From the NCBI GenBank assembly GCA_025345505.1, contig JANVCC010009967.1:403832-467831 (forward strand): a DNA stretch of 64,000 nt, in the 5' to 3' direction. A program made the position numbers and the translations under genes. The notes below the pieces were generated by a model, which worked only from the letters and a program-made list of their open reading frames with translations, made no database searches and was not told where the DNA came from. Within the stretch, counting starts at the first letter, position 1, and every line of letters starts with the position of its first letter. Positions 46,181 through 64,000 of the stretch are shown here, piece by piece. Source of the stretch: Todiramphus chloris collaris (taxonomy: Eukaryota > Chordata > Aves > Coraciiformes > Alcedinidae).

Positions 46181-46960
46181 TAGAATCATTATGGTTGGAA
46201 AGGACCTCCAGGGTCATCAAGTCCAACCTTTGTCCTAGCATTCCTCTGACCACTACACCATATCCTCAAGCTCCACATCTAATCGTTCTTTAAACACCTC
46301 CAGGGATGGTGACTCCACCACCTCCCTGGGCAGCCTGTTCCAGTGCCTAACCACCCTCTCAGTGAAGAATTTCCTCCTAATATCTAATCTAAACCCCCCT
46401 GATGCAACTTGAGCCCATTCCCCCTTGTTCTATCATTACTAATTTGAGAGAGGAGATAACACCAGCCTCTCTACAACCTCTTTTTAGGTAGCTGTAGAGG
46501 GCAATAAGGTCTCCTCTCAGCCTCCTCTTCTCCAGACTAAACAAACCCAGTTCCCTCAGCTGCTCTTCCCAGGGCAGGCTTTCCAGCCCTCTCACCAGCT
46601 TTGTTGCCCTCCTCTGCACTCGCTGCAGCCCCTCGATGTCCCTCCTGTGCTGTGGTGACCAAAACTGGACACAGTGCTCAAGCTGCGGTCTCACAAGTGC
46701 CGAGTACAGGGGTACGATCCCCTCCCTACTCCTACTGGTCACACCGTTTCTGATCCAGGCCAGGATGCCACTGGCCTTCTTGGCCACCGGGGCACACTGC
46801 TGGCTCGTGTTCAGCAGCTGCTGACCAACACCCCCAGGTCCTTTTCCCCAGGCAGCTCTCCAGCCACTCCTCCCCAAGCCTGCAGCATTGCTGGGGGTTG
46901 GTGTGACCCAAGTGCATGACCTGGCACTTGGCTTTGTTAAACTCCATACAATTGACCTCA
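46181..46960 (-). mobile_element. CR1 LINE 3' fragment
   Basis: About 780 bp, minus orientation, in the 10.3-kb w6-w7 intron. The 3' end is catagaatcattatggttgg then aaaggacctccagggtcatc on the plus strand. A minus frame reads [33 protein letters not shown] and [18 protein letters not shown], the CR1 ORF2 C-terminus. It differs enough from the 16.7- and 26.9-kb copies to be a separate CR1 subfamily. Confidence 0.93.
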
Positions 46961-49655
46961 TATTTTCTGTCTGAAGAACATGAGAGCCAAGAGACCCCAA
47001 ATGCAGCCAGAACTCCACTGTGCTTGGCAACTCCCAGAGCAGAAGACAGCCCCTGCCTTGCAGAGCTGACAAGCCAACAAAGACAAAAAGCAACAAGTAG
47101 TCATAGAAAGAACAAATAATGGAAGTGAAGAGCAGAGGAAGCAACAATGTCCTGCAGATTTAAAAGTAGGTCAGTCAAGTCCAGAGTTAAATAGTTTTGT
47201 TGTGTTTTGATATTAAAAAAATACTTATGGTTTGAAGAGTCTAATGAATAGCTATACAGGAATAGTCTGTGAGCAGTTTCCCTTCAGCACCACAGCAGAT
47301 GCAGCTCTCAAGGGCCAGTAAAGTTTCACAGTTGAGTGCAAGGGGCATTTCATGCAACGGTAGAGAAAGAAAGATAAACAAGTGCAGAGCTGCTTGCAGA
47401 AATCATGGAAGAAAGTGAAGGAGGTGGGAAAACACAAAGGAAGGAACAGATCAGCAAGACTTCAGGAACTGTGATCATTTTAGGAAGAAACTTTTGCTTC
47501 TAAGGAGCAAAACTTCAAAAAAACCCCCAAAGTTCTTTTCTGAAAAATGAGAAAGGAAGGAGTAGCTGTAGCAACCAGTATAAGAAAGCCCAGTAAAGAG
47601 TCATAACATACACAGAGGGGACAGAAAAAAAGTCGTCTGTGGGAAGTGGTCCGTTTGAAAAAGCAAGAAGATTTGGATGCAGTTCAAGGGAAGTGTTTTG
47701 ACACAGGGGAGTCCAACTGGCAGCTCTGTTGTGGGCAACCTCAATAGGCATAGAAGGCAGAAAACTTTTCAGGATGGACTCATTTTTAAACAATAACAAG
47801 TGTCCTCTGATAGAGAAACAGGATAGTGGAGGAGACACTAAAGGCAAAATCAGAGTGGTAAGAGAACAAGGCTAAAATCCTTAGTAGCTCACAAGTTAAG
47901 TACGACAGCACAATATGCCCTGAGATGCAGCTGTTGCTGTCTTAAGAACAAAGAAATGAGTTTTCTTTTCTCACTAGCATGAAATTATTTTCTTAGGGGA
48001 AAAGTACAATCATTTTGCTGTTACCCAATGCTACAACACTGACTGACAAATTAATGGTGTGGCTCCCCTAACTACAATGAGCTGATAAAAGTGATTCTGA
48101 GCATTACATCCTTAGATATATTAACTCAACTTCCCAACAGGTGCTTGCCGCAAGGCAGTGACTGTGTGTTCAGATCTAAATTTCGCATTGGTAACTGAGC
48201 AGGGAAACAAGTGGGATTTTATCAGTGACAATTTGAGTTTCTGCAGTACCTGGAGCATATCAAGAAAGCAAGACAATCAGAGTGGCCCCTGCCATGCAGT
48301 GAAGAGAGTCTGAGGGTGCAGAGCTACAGCAACACTTATAAACACAGCGGGGTCCCAGCAGGTGGAGTTCTAAAATACAGCTCTCAAAAAGTTATTTATA
48401 GCCACAGAGATAACTGGAAGATGCTGAGCTTTATAACACTCTCAGCAGATGAAAAGAAAATTGTGAAACCAAACAGAAGTTTCTGGGTGACCACCCTGTG
48501 GTTAGCTATGCACTAGCACCATTCCCAAAGGACTAACAGGAATGTATATCATGTGGGCCTCTACATGTCCTAATAAAATATTGGTTATCAGCTAGCAGGA
48601 GGCATGCCATTTATTTTAACTCAGTTACTCTTCTGTAGTGAGAGAGAATAAACATGCCTCTCGCAAACTGCTCAGTGACAATGTAATCTGTTCCAGACAA
48701 TGACTTCACACCCACCATTCAAAGCTTCAGACACAGCTGTACTCATACCATACAACTTCAGGAGGATATTACTGTAAAACAAATGAGTCATTTTGTGCCT
48801 AGGCCAAGAAAAACAACAATGTTCTGTTTGAATCCAGTCACTTCTAGTGCTCAGAGTCATTAAAGACTGAGGTGCTTCCTGAACAAAAGCTACCAACTAG
48901 AAGACTCCAAGAGAGCCCAGTGCTTTCCCTTTAAAGTGCAAACTCTGTCCTGTGGTCAAGTTTACTCTCCTAAACACTGTCTGCTGTTGTCACCCATTCA
49001 AATGGATGCTCAGCTTCAGCCTTTCCACAATAAGATTCAACAAAGTCTCTATGTTCTGACAGTCTAAAACATGTGTAAATGAGGAATTACTGTCTTGTTC
49101 TAATTGTACTGAATAGTGCAAAACTATCTTCCCTCCAGTATTACTGGGCTGTTCCCCAAGGAAAAGAGAGTTACGCAGCCTTCTTACGAAAGCTTCTATG
49201 TTCCAACAAATTTAGTGAAAAAATTACAACTAGCTGGAAAAGAGAAACCCAAACCAGCTGCTGTCCCTGGAAAGTCTGCAGCCACCTGGCTCTCATGTAC
49301 AAATTGATTCAGACAACTAAGAACTGACTCTGACTAGGACACATGCTGCCTTCTGTCCACCCAGAATTAGAGGCAAGGGAAGAGAGCTGAGGGCACAGAA
49401 GACAATGTACGTGGCAAATGAAGAAGTCTACAGTCATAACTCTAGCAAAGGGATCAGGGATTATTGCAGAAAGGGAATGGGATGTAAAGCCAAGGGAAGC
49501 AGGGCCTCCTTAGTGCATGGTCACAGAACATCTCTGCATTGCAACAATGGCTGGAGTTCCCCGTTAAGCTTCATGCCCACAAGCATCACACACACAGAGT
49601 CTCTTCATCACGTCTGCAAAACTTTGAACTGAGCAGAAAGATTAACTCCTTATTA

Positions 49656-49795
49656 TAGAATGGTTTGTGCTGGAAGTGATCTTAAAGATGATCTGATTCC
49701 AACCCCCCTGCTATGTGCAGGGATACCTCCCACTACAGCAGGTTGCTCAGAGTTCCATCCAACCTGTCCATAAACACTCAGAGGGAGGGGGCATT
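49656..49795 (-). mobile_element. CR1 LINE short 3' fragment
   Basis: About 140 bp with the 3' end tagaatggtttgtgctggaa and later aggttgctcagagttccatc, characteristic of CR1 in minus orientation. Diverged and without coding content. Located in the w6-w7 intron. Confidence 0.8.
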
Positions 49796-52336
49796 ATATT
49801 TTCATAGCTCTTTAAACTCCAATGAAAGATCAAAAAATACCTCTATAACAACACATTTCCTAAAGCTAAAGATGTAAATGTACAAAGAGATGATCTTCAG
49901 GAAGAAATAGGACCTGCCAATCACTTGCTCAGACAACATGAATATGCTCCAAGAACTGATCATTAATCTAAGCAGGTACCTACAGTGACACAGGCTAGTG
50001 ATGACCTAAATAGCACTTACAACGGAAATCCAAAGTGTTTTCAACCTTCCCTTTTCTAAAATACAGTTTTAAATCTAGACTTCCAAATTGGGTCAAGCCT
50101 ACCACAACATTATTCTATGAAACTACATAGAAAAGGAACAAAGTCATGTTTAAGGAGACGCATACAAATTAATACACTTTTTCCATCCATCACTGTAAAT
50201 AAGCATGGAAAAATCTATTTGAAATAGGCTACTGCCACCTTAAAAATTTTAAAACTTAAGCTGCTTTTGATAAACTTTATTATAGAGTCTAAAAAGAATT
50301 GTATCACTCAGCTGCACAGAGTCTGCCCCAATTCATGCCATGGATTACAATAACAATGCTACAATTATGATCGATGCACACAGATTTCTGGCCCTATATC
50401 CAGCCTTTGAAAAGACACTGGAATTGTGATTGTGTAAAAGAGACTGGGCACCTAATGAACACCAGCTACAAAGAAGTCTGTCCACCAAGCCAAATATAAA
50501 AGGAGCGGCAATTGCTGACACACACGTTAGATACTGACCTGACCTCTACCTACTCACGTATCTTCTGCCCATTGAAATGTTTAAGCATTTTGAAAAGCAA
50601 ACTATTCATACGTCTACTCCAAGGTAAGCTTTCAGTAACTACCACCACATTTTTCTTTCACTATAACAAATTAACTTCATTCTAAGAAACAAACACACAC
50701 CCTCCAACCCTTTAAATCTGACAATCTCTTGATGGTCCTGGCAATCTCTTCTGAAAAAGCTTGGCATGCAATAGATATTTTTGGCCTGCATATGTTGATT
50801 TAAATTTCCATTTGATTATGGCATAGAAGATTTCAGAAATTTTAAGAGCTGTAAGCTGACAAAAGATCCATAAATGCAAAAAAGGGAAGATGGGTGTGTA
50901 AAAGACCAGTGCTGCATACACTTCTAAATGACCCTCTCCTCATCCAGCACAAGGTGAGCTTTAGCAGCTACTAATGAAACAACACACTGATTCCAGTACT
51001 GAGCGCTCTCCTGCCATTGATCTGGACACAGTACTCATTTCCTTCATCTCCTCCTGCTATTCCAAGGCAATTAAAACAACGATCTAGACACAGCCAAAAG
51101 TAGCATCAACTCCAATGCCCAACAGCACATTATCTGCTGAATCACAGACATGGCGATAAAAATCTAAACAGTGCCACTGTTAAAACTGTGACATTTATCA
51201 CGTTGCGCTATCTATCTTTAAACACAGTATTTGTTGAAGCTCCTAAAATTAGAAGGGAACACACTGCAAAGTACCATGGTAACTACTTGGCATGGTAAAT
51301 CGAGGTCCTTAAGGCTCCCACACAGGCTTACTGCTATTGTGACTAGAGTTACCCAAATGGCACCTAAGCATACTTACTACTTACCAAGCAGCAATGCTAC
51401 CTTGGCTTAAACTAAGAATAAAGCCAAGGGCTTACTTGCTCAAAATAGCACCAAGATTTTTCTAACATTAATGAGAAGCTCAGAATTACTTTAAAAATAA
51501 TTTTGTTTGTACTGGTACATTGTAAAGGCAAAGCTGGGCTGATACAAGCCTCATTTTATGACAAACAATTTCAGTTTGCAGAGAGAGCTCCCCCCCCTGC
51601 AATCCAGGAAAAAGCAGGGGAGAAAAAAAGAGGAAAGAGAGAAAAAGTACATGGGGAAAGCTTACACATTAAAGGAAATGAAGACATCTGAGGTTGAATG
51701 AGATCACCCAGAACCCTCAGCAAATGCTTGCTGGATTTAACATGTCCATTTTGTTTTATAACATGTTGAATGATAAATTGAGGGTTCCGTTTACTTATTC
51801 AATAAAGGCAGGATGGAAAACATTCTTTAGCCTTCTGAGAGCAGTTGATATCTTAAGAATTGTGCCTCTGGCCTTTGTTTTCAATTCAGACATGGATGTA
51901 TTGCTCAGCTTGAAAGCAGATAATCCCCTGAGTTATTGTTACATTGTTTTTCCACAACTGAAAGGAGACCCTGGCAGCCTCACAGACAAGTGACAGACAA
52001 CTACCTTTAACTTTAACTGGTCAAACACCAGTACCAAGCCACAGCAACACGTTACAGGAACTTTGCTTAGATTTTCCTTTCTCTTTAGCTTTCTATAGAA
52101 ACATCAGTGTAGAAGCGTTCACAAAGCTGACAATTCACATCTACAGAAGTAAGACAGATGAGATGAACAGGTGTGCACTACGTACAGTTAAAGACATCTG
52201 CCCGCCAGATTCACGCACACAATAAAACCATCACGTTACAGGTGATGTGGGAATGCGTACTGATAGAGAAGACAGAGTTGTCGTAGCAGACTGTACAAAC
52301 AGGCAAAATGGGGCTGAGAGTCTTCAGAGCACTTAC

Positions 52337-52478
52337 AAGTAAAACTTCTCTTCCCATACAGGGTTCAGATTCCCAAAAATCGTTTTTGTCCTCTTCTTTG
52401 TTTTACCCACTTGAACGGTTACATACGGATCGCTGGACCCAGTCTTGTCTTTGGCCTGGAGACCCTGAGCACACACCA
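52337..52478 (-). CDS. UNC13B: UNC13B exon w6: C2B domain, first calcium loop
   Basis: 142 nt. Begins [20 protein letters not shown] and ends [11 protein letters not shown] with a split Phe. The two aspartates of calcium loop 1, in AKDKTG and SSDPYV, are present, as is the basic strand [10 protein letters not shown] that contacts phosphoinositides in C2B domains. By family knowledge C2B raises priming and release probability during activity. Acceptor is ttccag and donor gtaag at 52332-52336. The longest intron in the window (10.3 kb) follows. Confidence 0.96.
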
Positions 52479-52791
52479 CTGGAACGAGAAGAGAAGGGTT
52501 ACGACCACCATGCAATAGGACAATACATCTGCACACCATGTAAAGCAATGGCTCAAAATGGCCACAGAAACATGAATATCACTTAAGAGAGCTTTTCTGA
52601 TGAGCCTCAGCTCATGGTGCACTCCAGTGACTGGGGTAGGAATATCTCTACCTGTTACCTGTACACTGAGCAGAAAAGAGACACAGGTCAGAGAAGCCCT
52701 TTCTGCTCCATTCTCTTCAGCTTCACACCAACCCCCTTCTTGCCTTGGGCTCCCAAGAAAGGCCAAGAGAACGCATGCCTCCCCCACTCAC
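52479..52791 (-). other. UNC13B: Intron w5-w6 (313 bp)
   Basis: Short GT-AG intron within the C2B coding region. Nothing else seen. Confidence 0.9.
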
Positions 52792-53019
52792 CCGTGATTG
52801 TGATCTTTGCTGACCATTTTGAAGTGCCATCAAGCACACTCTGTTTCACAGTCTTCATCTGCTGAGCATGTGTCAATTTGCTCTCAGAGAACACATCTCT
52901 GATCAAGTCAAAGATCTCTGGCTTGTTCCGCTCACGGATTTTCATGCGATCCTTCATTGCCATGATGAAATTCTGCGTTCGGTCTTCAGCTCCATGCTTC
53001 GAGCTCTTCTCTGCTGCTC
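52792..53019 (-). CDS. UNC13B: UNC13B exon w5: C1-C2B linker and start of C2B
   Basis: 228 nt giving 75 whole codons plus split codons at both ends. Reads [17 protein letters not shown] at the start and [15 protein letters not shown] at the end, the first C2B strand. This charged helical linker ([16 protein letters not shown]) connects C1 and C2B and sets their relative position in the structural models of Munc13. Acceptor is tgcacag and donor gtgagt at 52786-52791. Confidence 0.95.
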
Positions 53020-61140
<8,121 letters not shown>

Positions 61141-61215
61141 CAGCTCTTCATCTTTGAGAGATGTTCTAGTGGCCATTGCTGAGGTAATTCCGGCTTTCCG
61201 GGACTGAACCAGTGA
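61141..61215 (-). CDS. UNC13B: UNC13B exon w3: linker before C1
   Basis: 75 nt, 25 codons, phase 0 at both ends. Reads [18 protein letters not shown] then SLKDEEL. Acceptor is cttag after 61215 and donor gtaag at 61136-61140. The [12 protein letters not shown] stretch distinguishes UNC13B from UNC13A, which differs just here. It leads directly into the C1 exon. Confidence 0.93.
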
Positions 61216-62159
61216 CTAAGAAGGAAGAAAGCTTGTTATTCACCACCAATACCCAGAAATGCCCTGACATTACGTGCCCAGAGATGTGACCAAGGGGACT
61301 GTGTCAAACGAGAAAGAGCAGCCTCTTACATTCAAGTTGGCTTCTTAAATGATAGCTCACAGCTCAGAGGAGTTAAATGCATACTCAGAAAGGTCTCCAG
61401 CTTGTTTCCACCTGCCCATAACCGATAAATTATTATTTGTTTCTCTGGTAAGAACTGTCAATGAAACCTGGGTTCACATCTTCACTTCTATGTTCTGGTA
61501 GCAATGGGTACTCTGCTTTTGTCTAAGGTCACAACATGGGACTCACTCATCTATATATAGCTTCATTCATATCCAAAAGCAGATTATTTCATCAGTTTTA
61601 CAACATATACAACAGCCCTAAATGTGACAGTGAAATGGTTGCAAATAAACAGGCTAAAAAAAAAGAACAGAGTGGGTTTGGAGCACAGGTTTGAATGTGC
61701 TGGTGTATCACATTCAGCAGCCATCACTGAACACAATGAACATCATTTTCCCTTCTGAACTGCCTCTTTTGCATCATGCCAACTTTAAGTTCTGCAGCCT
61801 TAGACAGCAACAGGCAGTGTCTTTGCACCACCTCACACTGGCATACAAAGGATTTCTTCAGTAAGCCACGCCAGTTACATGAAAGTAGAGAAGAAAATCA
61901 AAGCTAGCAACATCTGCTTTGAAATCATCAAAACTTATCAGAAACCTCCATTTATAATCTAGTTCATGCTGTTTGAAGACAGACTGAGAAAGTTCATTTC
62001 ATCAGTGATGGAGCACAGCAGAGTGCTGGACATGCACACACTGCAATACTACAGGTTCAACATAAAAAGCAAAAAAGTGGAGGGAAAAAGAAGGTAAAAT
62101 AATTTTTGTTTCTGGTGGATGGTCTTTAGACTGGGAAGATAGTCTATAACTCCACTTAC
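61216..62159 (-). other. UNC13B: Intron w2-w3 (944 bp)
   Basis: Starts with the consensus donor gtaagt of the microexon. No other feature recognised. Confidence 0.87.
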
Positions 62160-62165
62160 CATGGC
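62160..62165 (-). CDS. UNC13B: UNC13B exon w2: 6-nt microexon (Ala-Met)
   Basis: Only six bases, GCCATG, coding Ala-Met. It is flanked by a strong acceptor (a run of ctctctctcc then acag) and a consensus donor gtaagt. The residues are needed to restore the family sequence [15 protein letters not shown] between exons w1 and w3. It is phase 0 on both sides, so skipping it would delete two residues without a frameshift. It is too short for ordinary gene finding, and the call rests on splice signals plus the exact fit to the family. Confidence 0.88.
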
Positions 62166-62945
62166 CTGTGGAGAGAGAGAATGAAAGCGTAACAAGGGAA
62201 GTAACAGAAGTTAATGCCATTATTGCACAGGTACAAGAGAGAAGCAATTATTAAGACATGTATTAAGCTTCCCATGCACAAGCTGGCAGAGAGAATTGCA
62301 TGCATCTTTTCACATGAATTACAGGGTATGGAAACTTTGGTCTTTCAGCTGTTAAAGCATTCCTCCCAACTATGAAATCGCGACGTGTACTGAACACAGT
62401 CAACAGAAAACCATTTGTCCCACAGAAACCTTATTTCGCTGTATCACACAAGCATATGAAACTTGTCCTCATTACTCGCTTGGTTCGTGTACTTCCTCGG
62501 TGCAGAAGCCTACTGGCAATATTGCAAATTACTTTAAAAATCCAAGCACATATGCTCTTTTATCTATCCTCTGAAATTCCAGCCTTTTGGTAAGTTGCCA
62601 AATCTCACACAGACATTATAACTTTCCCTAAAGTAAGTGATTTTTAGGAAAGCATTTAAAAATAATGCAGGCCTAAAAATAACCAGATATTCTGTGTAGA
62701 ATAAAAAGGAAAAAGAACATGAATAATATCTCAATTCTGCTAAATAAAGGAAACCGTCTACAAAACAGTAGCTCATTCTCACTGAGATTTTTCCAAGCTC
62801 AACTCCTAACCCTTTAGTGTAAGAATTAACTTAACAAAACAGGAAACCTTCAGCTTCTTGAAAAGACAATGAACATTGCCACATGACAAAAAGTAAAGCC
62901 ACTTGCACTAACAGCTGTGTGGCAGAAGAAAAATTAATCTCTTAC
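62166..62945 (-). other. UNC13B: Intron w1-w2 (780 bp)
   Basis: Ends in the CT-repeat polypyrimidine tract (near 62170-62182) that defines the 6-nt microexon. Otherwise unremarkable. Confidence 0.87.
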
Positions 62946-63024
62946 CAGATCACTGACAAGTGGAATTGGCTTTTTTTTGCGTAGATCAGGCATGCTGTCG
63001 ATGCCATAGAAACAACCTGCAGGC
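62946..63024 (-). CDS. UNC13B: UNC13B exon w1: linker before C1
   Basis: 79 nt encoding 26 residues after one base that completes a split codon from an exon beyond the window. It reads [18 protein letters not shown] followed by PIPLVSDL. The acceptor follows a run of about 16 T on the minus strand (63037-63052), and the donor is gtaag at 62941-62945. The basic RKKKPIP segment precedes C1 throughout the Munc13 family. The [13 protein letters not shown] wording is the UNC13B form. Ends in phase 0. Confidence 0.9.
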
Positions 63025-64000
63025 CTGGAAATTAAGAAAAAAAAAAAAAAAATCACAAATGAGCACTGAGAGACAGTAAAGAATGACCAAAAAACTTCCT
63101 TAAAACACCTGTCTCCTTGCTAATATCATAGTCAATGAGAACAAGAAGTATCAGTTCACTACACATGCAACTTCAAATAAACAAAAGCTATTAAGACACT
63201 GTAAAAAGTCATTTTCCCTTTCTCAGTTCTCAAGTCTGAGCTAGCTCAGAGGAGGCTGGGCACGTGCTTGCAGAACACACTGTGCTGCAGAATCACTGCT
63301 GCCAGCATGGTGGGTGAAGGCAGCCTTATCCACACCGCTTCTGTGGGTCACAGATTTGGCAAAAATAGACAGTGGCAAAACCAGAGCTCCGTGGAAGTAA
63401 TTCACACGTGCCTTAGTCTGTGGTAACTGAGACACACGCCTCTGCTTTAAGATGTACCTTTTGTTCCTTAGGGAGAGATTAGTTTATAGCTTACTATTGG
63501 CATGGAACATCGTAAAAGGAAAAACTTTGGAAACTTGAAAACATTTTGTCTCTGGTCTCTCTCAATGCCTTTTCTTTCCATTTAGTTATATTAGGTTTGG
63601 AGGGATGGGGAGGGGGATGCTTTACTGGAGGAAGAAGAATCAGCCAGAAGATTATACTTAAGAAAGTGTAAAGTTAATGCTAAAAACGATTAAGTTTCTT
63701 CTTTGCACACAACAGTCGAGACGTTCCTGCCTGGTGTCAGTGGTTTGCAAGGAGCATGTCAAAGTGGGTCAGCCCAGGGGCAGGACGCTACTACCTGTCA
63801 TCCACTTCTCAGTTAGAACATACTTAATCCTTGAGGTGTGTATAAACATTACGAAAACCTCACATCTGGATTAATTCTATTTCCACAAAAAGAACCATCC
63901 GTGTTGCTCAGCATTTCAAGCCATGCAGATCTCTACACACAAGAGCTGCTGCTCACTGGTAACACCACAGGGACATAAGCCTGTGCTTGAAAAAGGTCTA
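63025..64000 (-). other. UNC13B: Partial intron before exon w1
   Basis: Upstream intron of w1; its 3' end carries a T16 tract on the minus strand. I found no upstream exon in the remaining 950 bases, so the preceding exon should lie beyond 64000. Confidence 0.75.

Noticed and set aside
63720-63800. Possible upstream exon with a gtagta donor on the minus strand
   Set aside because: No match to the remembered Munc13 sequence before exon w1 and no clear acceptor.

Overview
This is a window of vertebrate nuclear DNA, almost certainly avian. The evidence is long GT-AG introns, many A/T tracts, and several copies of the CR1 LINE, the dominant retrotransposon of birds. No bacterial or viral gene organisation is present.

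The whole window lies inside one gene read on the minus strand: the middle part of UNC13B (Munc13-2), the presynaptic vesicle-priming factor. I could place 22 exons by translating the minus strand and joining GT-AG boundaries. All 21 internal junctions agree in phase and give 2,619 coding bases (873 codons) with no stop or frameshift. In transcription order (high to low coordinate) they encode the linker before C1 (exons w1-w3, including a 6-base microexon), the C1 diacylglycerol-binding zinc domain (w4), the C1-C2B linker (w5), the calcium-binding C2B domain (w5-w8), and the first large part of the MUN domain including MHD1 (w9-w22). The N-terminus and promoters lie beyond base 64000. The rest of MUN, MHD2, C2C and the 3' UTR lie beyond base 1. 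Exon numbers w1-w22 count only within this window.

Paralogue choice is UNC13B rather than UNC13A or UNC13C. It rests on paralogue-specific stretches from memory of the family: [15 protein letters not shown] before C1, [14 protein letters not shown], the [17 protein letters not shown] segment, and [10 protein letters not shown] in the last exon. Human UNC13B is on 9p13, a region equivalent to the bird Z chromosome, so Z linkage is a reasonable inference but is not shown by the sequence.

The introns hold six recognisable CR1 pieces (near 6.2, 16.7-18.2, 26.9-28.5, 37.1-37.5, 46.2-46.9 and 49.7 kb). All are in the same orientation as the gene and all are decayed. Introns also hold microsatellites and homopolymers, a diverged tandem duplication near 57.4-57.6 kb, and a 28-bp triplicate repeat directly abutting the acceptor of exon w13.

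The most interesting observations are about splicing. They are the 6-nt microexon (Ala-Met), the triplicated branch-point and polypyrimidine module upstream of exon w13, and a possible unannotated phase-0 cassette exon near 9.65-9.74 kb. I found no nested gene, RNA gene, CRISPR array or new enzymatic system.
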